A DNA stretch of 64,000 nt from Lunularia cruciata (taxonomy: Eukaryota; Streptophyta; Marchantiopsida; Lunulariales; Lunulariaceae). The stretch lies in assembly GCA_948567375.1 (NCBI GenBank), contig OX419757.1, positions 24,360,732-24,424,731 of the forward strand. Direction: 5' to 3'. Positions 43,945 through 57,240 of the stretch are shown in pieces. The translations under genes and the position numbers were made by a program. The notes under the pieces are model-generated. The model searched no databases and had not been told where the DNA came from. It saw nothing but the letters and a program-made list of their open reading frames with translations. Position 1 is the first letter of the stretch. Each line of letters opens with the position of its first letter.

Positions 43945-46025
43945 CACAAAATGAAAAAATAAAGCCAAAAAGAATCAAAAGGCTAAAAATAAAATACAAA
44001 TTACATGCAATATGAGGATAGGAAATCTTAGGACACCTAACAAATCAGATGTAGACCCAATGTAAATTGATCTTTATTCTATACTTTCCTAAAGCTAAAG
44101 CCTAAATTGGCAAGAGAGTAGAAACTCTCTAACACTAACATGATGTCCAATTCATTCCTTCATAACAAAGACACTCAAGAAATACATGATGCTCATCTTC
44201 AACCTTACACATGGAACATAACATGCAAAGTTGCATAAAGTGATCTATATGCTTCTAATGCACTTCTTCTACAAAAGGTATATAAGATCTAGGCCAATAT
44301 TGAGCAATGATACATCTAAGTGAGGTAGAGATGTTTGCCAAACATAATTTGTTTCACAATACACCAACATATAACTCACAAATGGTTGATAGAAGACTAT
44401 CTTAGTACCAAATTCATACCAAAGGGAATGTTAAACTACCCCTTGATCACCTTTGATAGAGCAATACGTTCCAAATTTGAATATCATTCAATAAAATCCC
44501 ACTTAACAGCCCAAGAAATTATATTAGTATTCCCAATAGATTGTGTAGAATAAAGAGCCTATTAGTCTCTCATGCTCCATATACTCATCCTAGATACATA
44601 AGTGAGAGCCAAGAATAAGGCTCTAGCCTCAAGAGCAAAAAAACATATCTCAATCAGCAGTAAGACATAAGGAGTTTGAGTCTTCATACCAAGTTCATCA
44701 CACAAGAAATACTTTTTGTACCTGTTTTTTTATTTATTTTTTACAACCTTGTCTTCTTAGTACTAGGAACCCAAATTAAGCACTATGAAGAATTGTAGGC
44801 TAGAAAAAATGATCTAAACAACACCTTCTTGAGCTCCTATAGGGTAAGATGAGCAAGTCTAGATCAATTCATGACTGAATACAAAACTACAAACCCTACA
44901 TTAACTTTGTTCTTGATACAAGTAAACAATCTATAGCCATAAGAAAACTGAATCCCCAAGTATTTTAAGTGGAAAAATGCTCCATAGGCTTCCCATCAAA
45001 GTAGAAGGGTGTAACTCTTAGAACCCACCACAATCACCTTAAAATTATCAAAATTGATCTCCATCTTTGTTTGGTTGCAAAAGACAAGGAGAGAATCCAA
45101 TAACTTCTATAAACACTTAGAATTTTTGGAAAGGAGAACCACATCATCTACATAATGAATTTCATGTTTTATTTAAGAACCAACCTGCACATTTGTAGCT
45201 CCTACCTTCAAGAATACTCTACCTTAATCATTGATGAAGATCCTAAAGAATTCTGGAGATAAAGAGCAACCTTGAATCACTCCTATTTTGCTAAGAAAAT
45301 TTTAAGAGTTCAAAGAAGATATTTTTCACAACCACCTTCTCATAGAGTTGATATATTGCACCAATCATATAGTGTGAAACTCTAGCTCACTGAGTTCTTG
45401 CTTATAGCTTGCATGAGTACTATGTAAAGGTCTTCTTGAAATTAATAAAAACACCATAGAGAACTCTTCTAACACCTTTGGACTTCCACAAAAGACATGG
45501 AGTCCCAGCAAATGGTCCAAAGTACTTTAAAACCTAATTGGCACTTGACAAAAATGTTGAACTTCTCAACCAAGTGCTCAACTTGGATACCAATATATGT
45601 CCATATAGCATAATGTAGATGTTACTTAATAGAATGGTGTTGTAGTTGGTAATAACATTTCTTTCTTGCCAGACTTGTGAATAGGAACCACCATCTTCAA
45701 GCACAAACAATGAAGGAATCCACAAAAAATAGCTTCATTTAAAAAAGAAGTAAGTATGGCAATCAGATAGTCAACACCACTTTTATAATTTCAATACAAG
45801 TCTATCAAGATTTGCAAGCTTACCATTGCCAACTTCTTGAGATGAGATTTGGCATCAACTCCAAAAATAAGTAAAGGAGTTCCAATAATAGGTGCCATGT
45901 ATGGAGCACATGGAAAGAAGTAGAGATCCTTCACGCTGTTATAGAACTCTTGTAAATCCAAAGATGGTGAAATGGATCATAGATGAACTTTCTCCAAAAA
46001 AGCCTTAAGGATTTTACCTCAATTG
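43945..46025 (-). pseudogene. LINE ORF2 and 3' end, strongly decayed (LINE copy E)
   Basis: On the minus strand the order is 3' end (plus-strand ataaagccaaaaagaatcaaaaggct at about 43960), C-terminal Cys/His region, thumb, RT palm, then the pre-palm segment near 45990. It is collinear with 57260-59370 but has many substitutions and no open piece over about 60 codons. It is clearly older than the copy at 57-61 kb. Confidence 0.75.
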
Positions 46026-46610
46026 AGTACTCAACTCCATTGATAAAAAACAACCTTGAATCATCCCTATTGTACTATAGATACCTAGAAATCTCAAAGA
46101 ATATAGTCTCATAACCACTTTCTTATAGAGTCTAGATATAGGACCAATTAGATCATGTGAGACTCCAACTTCTTTAGTTTAGATGTGAGATCAACTTTCA
46201 AAATAGTTAAAGAAGTTCCAATGTTAGGTGCCATGTATGAAGCATTTAGAAAGAAATAATGATCTTTCACATATTTATAGGGCTTCTTCAAATCCAAAGA
46301 TGGTAAAAAGATCTAACAAAAATATTTTTCCAAAAAACCTTTGGGATTGTACCTCAATTGAGTACTCAACATAGCCTCTTTAAGCTTTAGAAAAGCTCTC
46401 GTCTTGCACTCAATTCTCACAAGAATTAGAAAAGCTCCCCTTTATAATTCACCAAAAGAAAGTCTAAGTTTTATACAATTTGATCAAGATATCTATCCAT
46501 AACTTTGATCCTTGCAACTTTGCAATCTTCATCATATTCACTTGTTGCAAGGAAAACCAAATTTCCACTCATGAGATCCTCTTGGAAAGAAACTAATAAA
46601 AGTCAATCAA
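46026..46610 (-). pseudogene. Second LINE ORF2 fragment with internal deletion (LINE copy F)
   Basis: Repeats part of the previous element: the RT text near 46040-46170 (equivalent of GVIQG and the segment before it) is joined directly to the KYQLKKLAN region near 46185 and then runs into the upstream part (46320-46600). The part of RT in between, present at 45350-45830 in copy E, is missing. This is either a second insertion with a deletion or a rearranged duplicate. Confidence 0.6.
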
Positions 46611-46739
46611 AGAAACCACAATTACTTTATACATATGGGGTAATGATGTTGAGTAGATAATTTGTCTACTTATGTTGCTCAAAAAGTGCTCAACACTTTT
46701 TGAGCAACACACCATTTATAGCAAATTGTGCTTGTCTTG

Positions 46740-47127
46740 ATTGTTTCCAATAGGAAGTAAGTTAGGTAAGTATTGGCATGGACAGGTGGGCTATTTCAGC
46801 ATAGAATAAGAAGCAAATGGTAGTACAAGCCAGACTCACTGACTTTTATTTGAACCACTTGTTGGGACGATCCTTTAAATCACACAAGCAAAAATATATA
46901 TCGTCTTATGCGGCCTCGAACCTTAGCATGAAATCCTCGTCAAGGTGTCATGCAAGTCCGAAGTTCATTTGGAGACCTTGTATTGTATCTACATCGTTTG
47001 CTCTTTCAAGAACACGTGAGTTTAGTTTAGCTGCAGTAGCGCGGAAAAATGTATCCTGGATATTATAGAACTTCTGGTAGAGAACCAAGAAGTAGACGAC
47101 AAACTGGAGTTGGAAAGCAAACGAATA

Positions 47128-47207
<80 letters not shown>

Positions 47208-48160
47208 AGATAATATTAGGTGGTTCCCAAATCTTGATCTTTAAGATGGGAGCTAATGAGCAAAGAAGAGAGGTGGCAGATAGACGTAGTAATACTTTAC
47301 ATTCATAAGATGGTTTTACGGGTCCCCATGGAATATAGTGGAGGGTTCAGTTAGCTGTCCGTACCATTTTGAGGAGTGATGAAAGTTTATTACGGTGAAA
47401 TTTAGACCTAATTTTCTCCTATAGGTTACACGTGTGTCCATAAAATTGTATGAATCAAGAAAACAGTGACCCATACAATTTGACGGTGCTATGGACATAG
47501 CGCATAAAATTCAAATTCACCTTGCGACGCACTTTTATGGAATTCAAGAGTTTCTATAAATCGGCTTGATGGGGTGTTCCCATCCTTCGTTTTCTCTACG
47601 CGGTCGCCTTCTTTCGAGTTTCTATAAATCTCATTTACAAATTCATTATGGATCGAGAAACGCCGATTTGAACCTTAATATACCTTCGAAGCTTCCCAAA
47701 CGTGATGGGGTTCATGGGAGTAGAGGTCCCGGCTCGGATAATGGTATGCGGGTTGCTCTTGAGTCGGAGAAAAGTGTTTTGATAGATTATTTTTATTATT
47801 ATCAACCGATAATTGTTATTAGACAAAGTTAATTGCTGTAAATCGATCATCGTCATATTTCAAAAATCCTTTTCATACGATTTCAAATATTTAAGTCTTC
47901 AATAAAAGTTTATTATTGTATTTGACGTGAAAGCCAACTATGTGTGTTATTTTGAACATTTTGGAAACATTGACATGTCACATCAGTTCTGTAAAGGGTA
48001 CTGTTAAATCTGGCCACCTTAGGGGATCCGTAAGTCGAAATGCCAAATTTAGGGTAGTATTTTAAGCCTTTTCCTGTTTTGAGGGTTGTTTTCGGAGGAC
48101 GAGAACTGCGAGGGACAGGGCGACAAGAGAGAAAAGACAGAAGTACTAAAGACAATTTTG
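46740..48160. other. Small CpG-containing low-copy island
   Basis: Base composition changes here: CpG dinucleotides are frequent, unlike the transposon DNA on both sides. On the minus strand at about 47110-46960 an open piece contains FRATAAKLNSRVLERANDV and could be an exon or exon relic. On the plus strand a frame of 88 codons starts at 47566. Neither has a domain I recognise. Confidence 0.4.
47130..47200 (+). repeat. (TA)35 microsatellite
   Basis: Uninterrupted TA run of about 71 nt. Its length and perfection suggest high mutability. Confidence 0.97.
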
Positions 48161-49390
48161 AAATTTCAGAGGATACACAAGTGGAATGGGTTATTCTCTT
48201 TGGCTTTCAATTTCAGTTCATTGGTACCTAGATTAAATCCTATAAAGCGTTTAGTAGAAAGATATTAGGAACTTTAGTCTTTTAGGGTTTGGAGTAATTC
48301 AGTCAATGTAAGAGAGATGGATTGGGAATTTCCACTTCTAATTTCTTGGTTTCCATGGTTTAATTTCTTTGGAACTTAGGCTTAAAATTATAAAGATATG
48401 AAATGAGATTTATGAGAGTCATAAGTTTTTAAGGGTTTTCAGAATTCATATTGACTCATGGGAGGTGAGATATGAGTGCGTTATAGTTTTGCATGTATGG
48501 GAAATATGACAAAGAGCATCTTATGTTTCTATCATTATTTTTATGTTAGTTATGGTTTCACTTCACTATGTGTGGTTTCTTAAAATGGCTTGAGATACCC
48601 CATGTGTGGTGTGTCATAGGCACTTTATCTCACTAGAGTTAAAGAACCATATGAGAAAGATGCACAAGTGTTATGATTGGACCACTTGAGATATTCAAGT
48701 GAGGCAAGCAACCACATTGACATTGTGACACAAGGGATTACACACACTATGTCCATCACTAAAGCATATGGATTATGATCATACCACTTGGGATACTCAA
48801 ATGAGACAAGAGACCACATAGAAACTGCTAACATTAGAGATTATACATAGTTACATATTTCAAGAAATAGATTCAACCAGAATATATTATAGATTCCACT
48901 TAATTACAATGGCTAATGATATCAGGTCAGGCTAGAGTGTATAATACAGCAACACAAGCCCTACATCTTTTTCTATGGTTAGTCCCATGGATGAGACTAT
49001 ATCTTCTTTATATTATTATATCCCTTGGTAGTGGAGGAGTATCAATTGGAGGAGCCTTTATGTCTTGATAGATTGCTTTTTGCACATGTCTCTCCTTAAG
49101 AGGTTCCTTAAGGATGGTTTATGAGTGTATAAGCAATTTCTTAGAAATTGCTTCCAAACAAATGATCTCTGTAGTGGTTTTATTGACTTGTTCCAAGTGA
49201 TTATAGCAATAGCAAGGATAGAGATTCTTATGTCCATTAGATAGGTGCTAATTGACTTCTCATAATAGAGAAGGACACACAATGCATTAGACAAATTGTT
49301 ATTGAGGAGGTCTTCTTGTATCTTGGTAGCAATACCATTTTCCTTCAATATCATTCTCATTTCAATAGCACCTTAGTGCACATCAATTTG
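48161..49390. other. Unassigned AT-rich DNA with a tandem duplication
   Basis: No gene recognised. An imperfect duplication of about 102 bp lies at about 48670-48855 (ATGATTGGACCACTTGAGAT against ATGATCATACCACTTGGGAT and following text). Confidence 0.55.
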
Positions 49391-49399
49391 GATTTTCTA

Positions 49400-51360
49400 C
49401 ACCAAGAGATTATGAAACTTTATTGCTAAGCATATGAGTATTCCTAGATATCCACCTAAAGTAGGTTGTTCTATAGGTCGATTTGAGAACGCTTTTAATA
49501 ATGTGTGCATCCATCTTTAGAGAGCTTAGGGAGGTTAGTGGATCCTTGGGAATTCCTGTTCCCTTAGTGCAGTCCTTATATAATTCTCCTTCTTCTCTTT
49601 CTTACCAACATGATTTCTCACAAGAGGGAGTCACTATCATACATCAATTATTGGTAACAATATGAAGATCCTTAGGGAATATTTATTTATCATGGCTCAA
49701 TTTTGAGCTCTCTCATCTACCACTTTGGCTATTCCAATTTGTGTCTTTCCCTCTTGGTAGACAAAATACATATCATGGCCTTATAGATCAGATTATGCAT
49801 GCTTTTGACCACTTTATTTCTAAGCTTGATTTTTTAGGCTTAGGAGTAAAGGTATCAAAGTGTAGAGCATAGTCTCCCTTAGGTATCTTACCTCTAGCTT
49901 CTAGATAGGTGTACCAAATCTATACATCTATTCTTGAAGTGCTAGTAGGATATGAGGATTTATCACACAATTTTTAGATGCTACCTTGCAAATGATATTC
50001 TTCATGTAGATGACCACCCTCTATTGGAAGATCTGCAAGTGACATTTAGTATACTCTTCTTTGATATTGCTCATTGACAAATTTGCCTACTTTGGATGGT
50101 TTTCTCTTCTCCAACATTTGTATCATACTTGAGAGCTTTTGATAGGAGGATCATGAGAGTCTTTGATAATATTATTGGACTAGGGACCTTTGAGTGTGTG
50201 ATAGGAGATAATGCATGTTAAAAACATCTCTACCAATCTTTTGTAAAGTGATAGGTCTACTATTTTTGGAAAGATTGCACCTATAGTATTTTTGGGTAAT
50301 TGAGCTTTCTTGGCACCTTTATTTCCTCTCATTTTATAACTGTTGATACGCTAGTTATATGATCAAGGTAGAGGAGTGATCTATTTCTCCCCAAGTGCTA
50401 TTTCAATAAATAAGAAATGGATTAATCTCATATGCTTGAGATGGCCTTCCATCTTTGGCTCCTTACCTTTTGATTGGATTAGAGGTTTGCAATCTTTCTT
50501 GCTGGATTCACAATTTTAGATAATGTTACATTCTTCCTTATTTGAATTATCCATTCCTCAAGCTACTAGGACATTTCTTTGCTTGCTTTGGCAAGGGTGC
50601 AGGATTTTGAATCCTAGTTCAACCTTGCATTAGGTTATTCTAACTCATACCCAACTACTTTCTCTACAATAATGAGGTTTTGCTTAGATTTAGTCCACCT
50701 ATTTACATCTTCATTACTCAGGTGTGAGTATGGTTTTACATAAGATGCAACAAGGGTCCATATGACCCAATGCCCTTTTGGAAGATAAAGGATAGCTACC
50801 AATGATGTCATCAGAGATATAGTGTTTGCCATGACATGAGAGAGAGGATACCTTACTTAAGAGTATTGGTGTACTTTGCAGTCAAATGAGTTAGTGCAAA
50901 TTTGTATTTAGTTTGAGATGATGAGGTGATAGAAGCAGATGTTGTAGTTGTGAATCCTACACATGATGCAATTTTGGAGGAGATGATTACTCATCCTCTT
51001 AGATGGGCGGTAAGTGGAGTGATAACAACAAATGTCTTTAAATATAGAGGTATGTAGCAATGTCATCTCTTTGTTTCTTTGGCCTTGGAGTTATATGTAG
51101 AGATGGATTAGGAATTTGAAACATTTATCAAGATTTTGTGAGAGCTTATTATAGTAAGCATGGGAGTAAAACTTTCAATTTCTACCTCAAGGTCTACTTT
51201 AGATAGCATACTTCCATTGTTCTATAATGAGCATTAGCTTAGTTGGTTTTATCCACAAGAGAGCAATCATATTAAAAGATGCTTTTTTAGATGCTCCAAT
51301 AATACTTAAAATATTTGAGCTTCCTATTTGGATGGTTTCAAAAATCAGATTTTCACCGCT
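49400..51360 (+). repeat. Unidentified dispersed repeat, copy 2
   Basis: Collinear with 41480-43890 and in the same orientation, with moderate divergence and small indels. No coding frame is shared between the copies. Confidence 0.6.
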
Positions 51361-51368
51361 AATAAAGA

Positions 51369-51512
51369 TCCCATAAAATGTTTTACAAGAAGTGTTGAAA
51401 GTTTTTACAAGTAGAGGGGATGAAGGTACTTGTAAATTTTACAAGTATCCACCCATATTTGTAAAATTTTATGTGCACAAGAGATTGTGATTTGTAGGAT
51501 TTTATGGGTTAC
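51369..51512. mobile_element. MITE-like element with terminal inverted repeats
   Basis: The left end reads CCCATAAAATGTTTTACAA and the right end TTGTAGGATTTTATGGG, which are imperfect inverted repeats of about 18 bp around a 140-bp AT-rich body. Size and structure fit a MITE. The flanks (taaagat / ttacatg) do not give an unambiguous target duplication. Confidence 0.45.
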
Positions 51513-52540
51513 ATGTGCTCCCATAAATATCAATGATCTAACTTGAACATTAATTAAACTCATGATGAGTGTACAAAAAAAAGTCTTTGCAATTCAAACT
51601 AGAGGGATTGGAGAAAAATGTAGCATGAACAAGAAAGCTTGAGCTGCAAATGAAAGATAAAAAATACTACAATCAAGGTTGGGCTTTGCAAAACACTTGT
51701 TGCATGAGAATAGAATGAGCAAATAGAAGTGGTGGATAAATATTTTCAAGAAATTTAGAGATATTAGAGAAATTTTGGCAAGCTAAGAAATTATTTACTC
51801 TTGGTAGTTGAAGTGGAGAGTGTAGAGCTTAGCATAATAGAGTTGAATTCATTGATCAAAATTTGGTTAAGTGTAAGAATGTCAACCCCACATCCAAGTG
51901 TTTAATTTACTGATAGAGTGCAAGTGCAAGAAGATCAATCTTGCATCTAAGTTTTCACTTTAGTGACAAAAAAGTGTCCAAGATTGCAATATTTTCAATC
52001 TCACACAAGATAAAAATAATATTTATCTCATACAAGAGAATTCAATATAGGCATTGAAAGTACTTGAGTGCAAGTGGATCAATCTTGTAGATGGGGCACT
52101 AATTTATGGAGTAGAGTGTTGAGAAGAAAAGGTTGGTTCACCTTGAAGTATTGACATGCTTTGCATTAGTACCCTATAAGAGTTGACAAACAAAATAAAA
52201 ACATGTATGTTTGCATACGTAGCAGAATGGCAAGGTGAGCTTAATGATGACAATGTATTTTGTTAAATTTCAAAGTTGATGTACCTTGAATGATGAGATA
52301 TAGACTATACTTGTGTACAAGAGGGGAAATTACTTTGAAGGTGGTGGGACTTTGTCCACTCTTCACATTATTTGGTAGCCAGAAGAGTAATGGGTCACAA
52401 TAGTAAATTCTTCTCCTATTTATTTAGAAATTTGGATCCCATTCCTTTTAAAAATTGATGTAGATGGATGTCATTCTTTCTATGCTTTGTTGGAGCTTGT
52501 TGAATATCACATTTTTTTTGAAAGAGTAAGTTTGGAAGGA
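51513..52540. other. Unassigned AT-rich DNA
   Basis: No gene recognised. Phrases such as gtgcaagtg.atcaatctt repeat a few times between 51880 and 52100, suggesting local duplication. Confidence 0.4.
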
Positions 52541-52555
52541 ACTATATCCTTGTAT

Positions 52556-52915
52556 GGATTCAACTTGCCAAAGCTTTGGACAGATTTGGCCATGATGAGA
52601 AGTGGAGTATTAGCTTGGGATCTACTACCATATTTGAAGAGAGAGTTATCACCGCCATTTTATCTAAATTGGCTAGGAAAATGACATGATTGGATAGAGA
52701 AGAGAGGGACATGATTTTGAGAGTCTTTGAATTATTAGGATTCTCATTGTATGTGGAATCAATAGATGGAACACTCTTCTCCTTAGCACAAAGATCCAAA
52801 ATTGACGGAAAAACCTACCTCAATAGGAAGGGATTTTATTTTATCAATGGATAAATATGTGACAACATGAGACATATTATAAATTTTGCAAGTAGTAAGG
52901 GGTTTTATTATCTAT
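52556..52915 (+). pseudogene. PIF/Harbinger-type transposase, N-terminal to mid piece
   Basis: Plus-strand text QLAKALDRFGHDE, then a stretch like the helix-turn-helix region (SLGSTTIFEERVITAILSKL), LDREERDMILRVFELLGF, ESIDGTLFSLAQ and KTYLNRKGFYFING followed by ICDNMRHI. The IDGT block carries the first catalytic Asp, and the YxNRKGFYSIN block is diagnostic of DDE_Tnp_4 nucleases. A TGA before LDREE and a TAA in the INxQxICD block disable it. It is the complementary half of the piece at 27600-27900, but on the other strand 25 kb away. Confidence 0.78.
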
Positions 52916-55900
52916 TATTGCAAATTATTGCAAATTATAATCCTTTTTTAGTGTTTTCTCATGAGTTTCTAGTTGGATTGCAATACCTAGTATATTCTCC
53001 ATGTTCCGCAAATTCAACTCATATTCTCATCAAGTTTCTTTTTTATTTTGAGTTCCTTTGTTGTTGTTGTTGTCTAATGAAAATTTGGTTATTCTTGTTA
53101 TGCCTAGCATATTTTCCATGCTTTTTAGATTAGACTTCTATTCTCACATGTCTCCAAATTAGACTCATATTCTCATTGATGTCCAAATTTTTTTAAGTAT
53201 GTGTAAGGATGTGAGGTTCTTACCAAAATATGACTTGTCTCAAGAAGTCTTCCCTTTAGAGGGATTTGAATCAAGGAGGAGCCATTTTTTGAACACCACC
53301 AATATCTTTAGGTGATCTGGGCTATACTCCCATGAGCCATTTGGTGCCTTCCATTGAGAATGCATTGCTCTCAAGATAGAATAGATTTTAATAAATATGT
53401 AGCTTGGACTTGGTGTGTCAATGAGCATTGGATAGGATTATTAAAAGGCCGATAGCATTCCTACTTGAAGTAGCAATTAAGTAGCAAAAATAGAAATTGG
53501 TTTCTCTTAGATTGGATTAGTGCATAGAGTAGACATGTCGGAGGAGGAAGAAGAGTTTAGAGAGGAAGAAGTAGATGCTTACATCACTCTAGGAGGAATA
53601 ATAATAGAGAAGAGAGAAGATCAATGATGATGAACACATGTCTTGAATTTAACAGACTTGGGAGGTTCTTGAACTCCAAATAACATTAATGGTTCTAACC
53701 ATGAATAAAAACATCATCTTCTCTCATATAAGCTCTGGTGTTCTCCAAGGCATTATTAAATTATACATTTTTATAAAATTTATATTTTGTGATGTCTTAT
53801 TAAGCGTGGTGTCACTTGTGATCAGGTTATTGAATGAGTATCATTGGTTCCCCAATTTGGCTTTGCTAGTGACATTTTTTGAGATGGAAACATGAGTCTT
53901 TAGAGTCAGAAAATGCCATAGTAGAATATTTTTGAGATATGAATGGTAAATTCTAATCTCTTTTGAGAATATTGAGAGTCAAAAAATGACAAAGTGAATT
54001 GTATTCCACTTTTTCATGTTGAAAATTATTGAGAGTTTAAAAATGGCAGAGTCAATATTTTCCACTCTTTCATGTTGAAAAGTATAGTTATTAGTTTCTA
54101 AATTTTTCTTTTCTTCAATAAACAATTCTCTTTTCTTCACTTAGAAATTTATTTAAGAATGCCAATATGATGTGTATGCTAATTCAATTTAATTTTTAGC
54201 TTGAAAATAAAAATGAGTCTTCATATTGTTATAAATTTGATAGTAAATTAGATATGAAAGAGGATTTGAAATTTCAAAAACTAAGAGATTGACATTTTAT
54301 AATTAAATTTAAGGATAAACATGTTGATTTCTTCGTCTAAGAAAGTGCATACTCTCTATATGAAATTTTGGTTTGTTATGTGAAGAAGGTGTCATTATAG
54401 TAAGAAAGGGTCACTATACAAAGGAAGGGTGAAGAGTCCTTAGAAAATACTCTTCCACTCTCTAAGATCTTGACTTGAGATTCAATGACTTTTCACTTCT
54501 CTAAGATCCAAGTGATTCAATGCAAGGAAGGTGCATTTCTTTAAAATAGAGTTATTTTGGTTGAAGAGTTTTGCCTAGATATTGAGTATATTTTTGATTG
54601 AAATACCAAGAGGAGACATAGTGAATATCTTGAGGAGTGAAGTTTTGAGTTTCCTATTTTTGAAATCCATGAGGAGAGGAGAATATTCCAAGGAGTGAAG
54701 TTTTGAGAGTCCAAATTTCAAAATTCACAAAGAGAGAGCCAAAGAGCCAAAGAGAGATTAAAGGAATTTCTAAGAAATTCCACCTTGAGAATTGAGATGA
54801 TGAAGAAGTAGTTCATGGTGTTATACTTTGCCTTTCTCTCTTTGGGAATATATTTGATGCTTAGTTGTGGAGCTTATGGATCAAAGATTATGTGTAGACT
54901 TGATCCTAATAGTATGAGCTTGGTTGTTTTCACTATCAAAGGAACATTCTAATCTTGTTTCTATCATTCCTTATATTGGGTAGGGGAGTAATAGGTGACC
55001 TAACCTAACAAATCATCACAACACACACTCTTGGTTTATTGGTCATCACTTTAGCTTTACCAAGGAGAAATACACAACATGTCTAGAATGAAAAAACCTA
55101 TGCACAATGCTTGCATACCAATCAAAGTCCACTACGTGTACAATCAAGCATACAAGTATTGAGAGGATTCAACACAAAAACTCCATAACTTTGGTGAAAA
55201 TTAGCTTCATAACCTCCTTTCTCTATCCACAATCTGACTTCAATCTGGACTCCAAGTTGCATCTACTATGTCTACAACTTTCCATCTAGTTTGTACTCCA
55301 AGTAGGGAAATTTTATACCTTTTTGATGGAGAAATCTTTGCAAGACTCAAATTGGAATTAATTTTTTCTATAGCTTAGACTTTAGTGTTCCAAACCTCAA
55401 TGGAAATAATGGGAGATAAGCTTTCCAATGATATAATTTAGTCCTCAATCTAAAGCCTACATCTCCCTTGACAAGATTTCAAACTTGGCAACATTTATGT
55501 AGTTTCAAAACTAATTTTGAAATCCCTAACTAAGGGTGTGCTCTTGATTCTTGGCAAACTTTCATAATATTTCTAGCTCAAAGATTTATGTCATCCTCAC
55601 CAACAATTCATCAATCAAACTCTTCAATCATAGTCATAAATAAAAGACTTGACATTCAATTGTGAGTGGATGTAGAAATGCTCTACTAAGCTTATGATAA
55701 TATTTTCAATGGAGTTTTATTGCATCAGCTCTCACTCTCAATAAACCTTGAGCCAACCACCTTTTATATAGTAGTTGGTTGTACCTCTATCTAAATTTCT
55801 ATAAAATTTGAAGGCTTAATCCAACCCTAATCTCTAGATATGGATCTAAAGTTGAGCTGACTTTTGAGCTCTAGACCTAGGTATACTTGATCCAAGACCA

Positions 55901-57240
55901 TAAATTTTCATTTGAAGGATTCAATGAAACCTTTACATAGAGGTACAAGATGTAGTCACCAAAAATATTGGGAATTTTCACAAGCTGATTCAAACCAGAA
56001 CTTGAGAAGTGACCAAAACCTCAAATTTAATTATCATCTCTTCTACAACACCTTGATTTCTAGAGCTCCAACTTCAATTGATCAGATATGGACTTAAATA
56101 TAAAATTTATTGAGTTCTACACAATTAGCACTTTATCTACTCTTTATTAAAAGATCATGAAAAGATGCAATTGAACTCTTAGAATTTTAGCTTCTATCTT
56201 TAGTTGTATTATTTTCTTCCCAAATGCCTTTCCCAATCAAACTCAATACTTGAAAAACTCTAGACTTCCTTTGTAGGTGTCCAATGATTTGCAATTTTAT
56301 CACTTAGTTTTTTCTCTTTTTGACAAGTAGACTCATAATTCTACCTTGAAAATTAAGTACTTCTCCTTTTACAAGAGCACATAAATTTTCAAAAACCAAA
56401 ATTGTCTAGATAAGGACAAGAAGGACAATAAGACTAGGGTTTCCATCACCAATGCAATAAACACAAGCCTGTAATGTACTACCATCCAAACTCAAGAGTG
56501 ATCACAATGAAAAATATGAAGCTTGATGAGAACATGATTTGGGAGTGGCAGGTAAGGAGCATGAAACATCTCTCTTTCCAACTCTTCCTCAAATGGTTTA
56601 GCTCCCACTCTCACTCTCAATGTCTTCTCTCACTTAAGACTCCTAAAAGTGAAAACACACCTTGTCTATCAAATCTCCACCACCTATATGCATAAAAGCC
56701 CTTATAGAGAACACAATTGTAATGTATGTGGCCAACCACTTAAATGTGTGCAAATTTCTCACATAGTAGTAGCTCAACCATGGAATCTGTCATACAATGT
56801 ACTCCAATAATATGGAGATAAACCGCACTAAACTAGTCTCTCATTGGCTACATAAACCACAACATGACAATGAGAGAAAAAGTAGCACTCCTTTTGAGAG
56901 AGAGAAGAAATAGAGATAGTTCATCTAGTTTTTGAGAGAAAAGAAATAAATATAGGATTGCAAGGAAAGAAGACCATTTTGTAATTTTTGAAAGGCAATC
57001 TTCAAAGTTCAAGAGAAGGAAAGGAGTATCAATTGAAAATTTTGAAAGGCAGGAGGAAAGTTTGACAAGTTCATATTATTGGAAGTCATCAAAAGGTAAG
57101 AGACCAAGTTTTTGAAGGGCAAGAGACTTGTGGATAATTTAAATAAAAGAGAGTGCATTAAGAGAGACCTATTTCTGAAAGGCCAAAGAGGAAGTAGATC
57201 CTTAAGTGTGCTTAATAGGAGAGACATTTTGTGAGCACAA
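52916..57240. other. Unassigned AT-rich, CpG-poor DNA
   Basis: No domain-bearing frame or RNA gene could be supported. Visible are imperfect tandem duplications near 53880-54080 (gaga.tattgagagt..aaaaatg) and 54600-54730 (aggagtgaagttttgag), and a cluster of tttgaaaggca-like motifs at 56985-57190. Parts of 55200-56450 read like LINE 5' untranslated DNA in style but do not align clearly with the copies here. Confidence 0.4.

Noticed and set aside
47566..47832. 88-codon plus-strand frame in the second island
   Set aside because: No recognisable domain and a composition-driven C-terminus. Kept only as a hint within the island entry.
53230..53300. Possible tRNA or organelle insert (gattcaaatccctct on the minus strand resembles a T-arm)
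   Set aside because: No acceptor stem, D-arm or anticodon arm could be paired around it.
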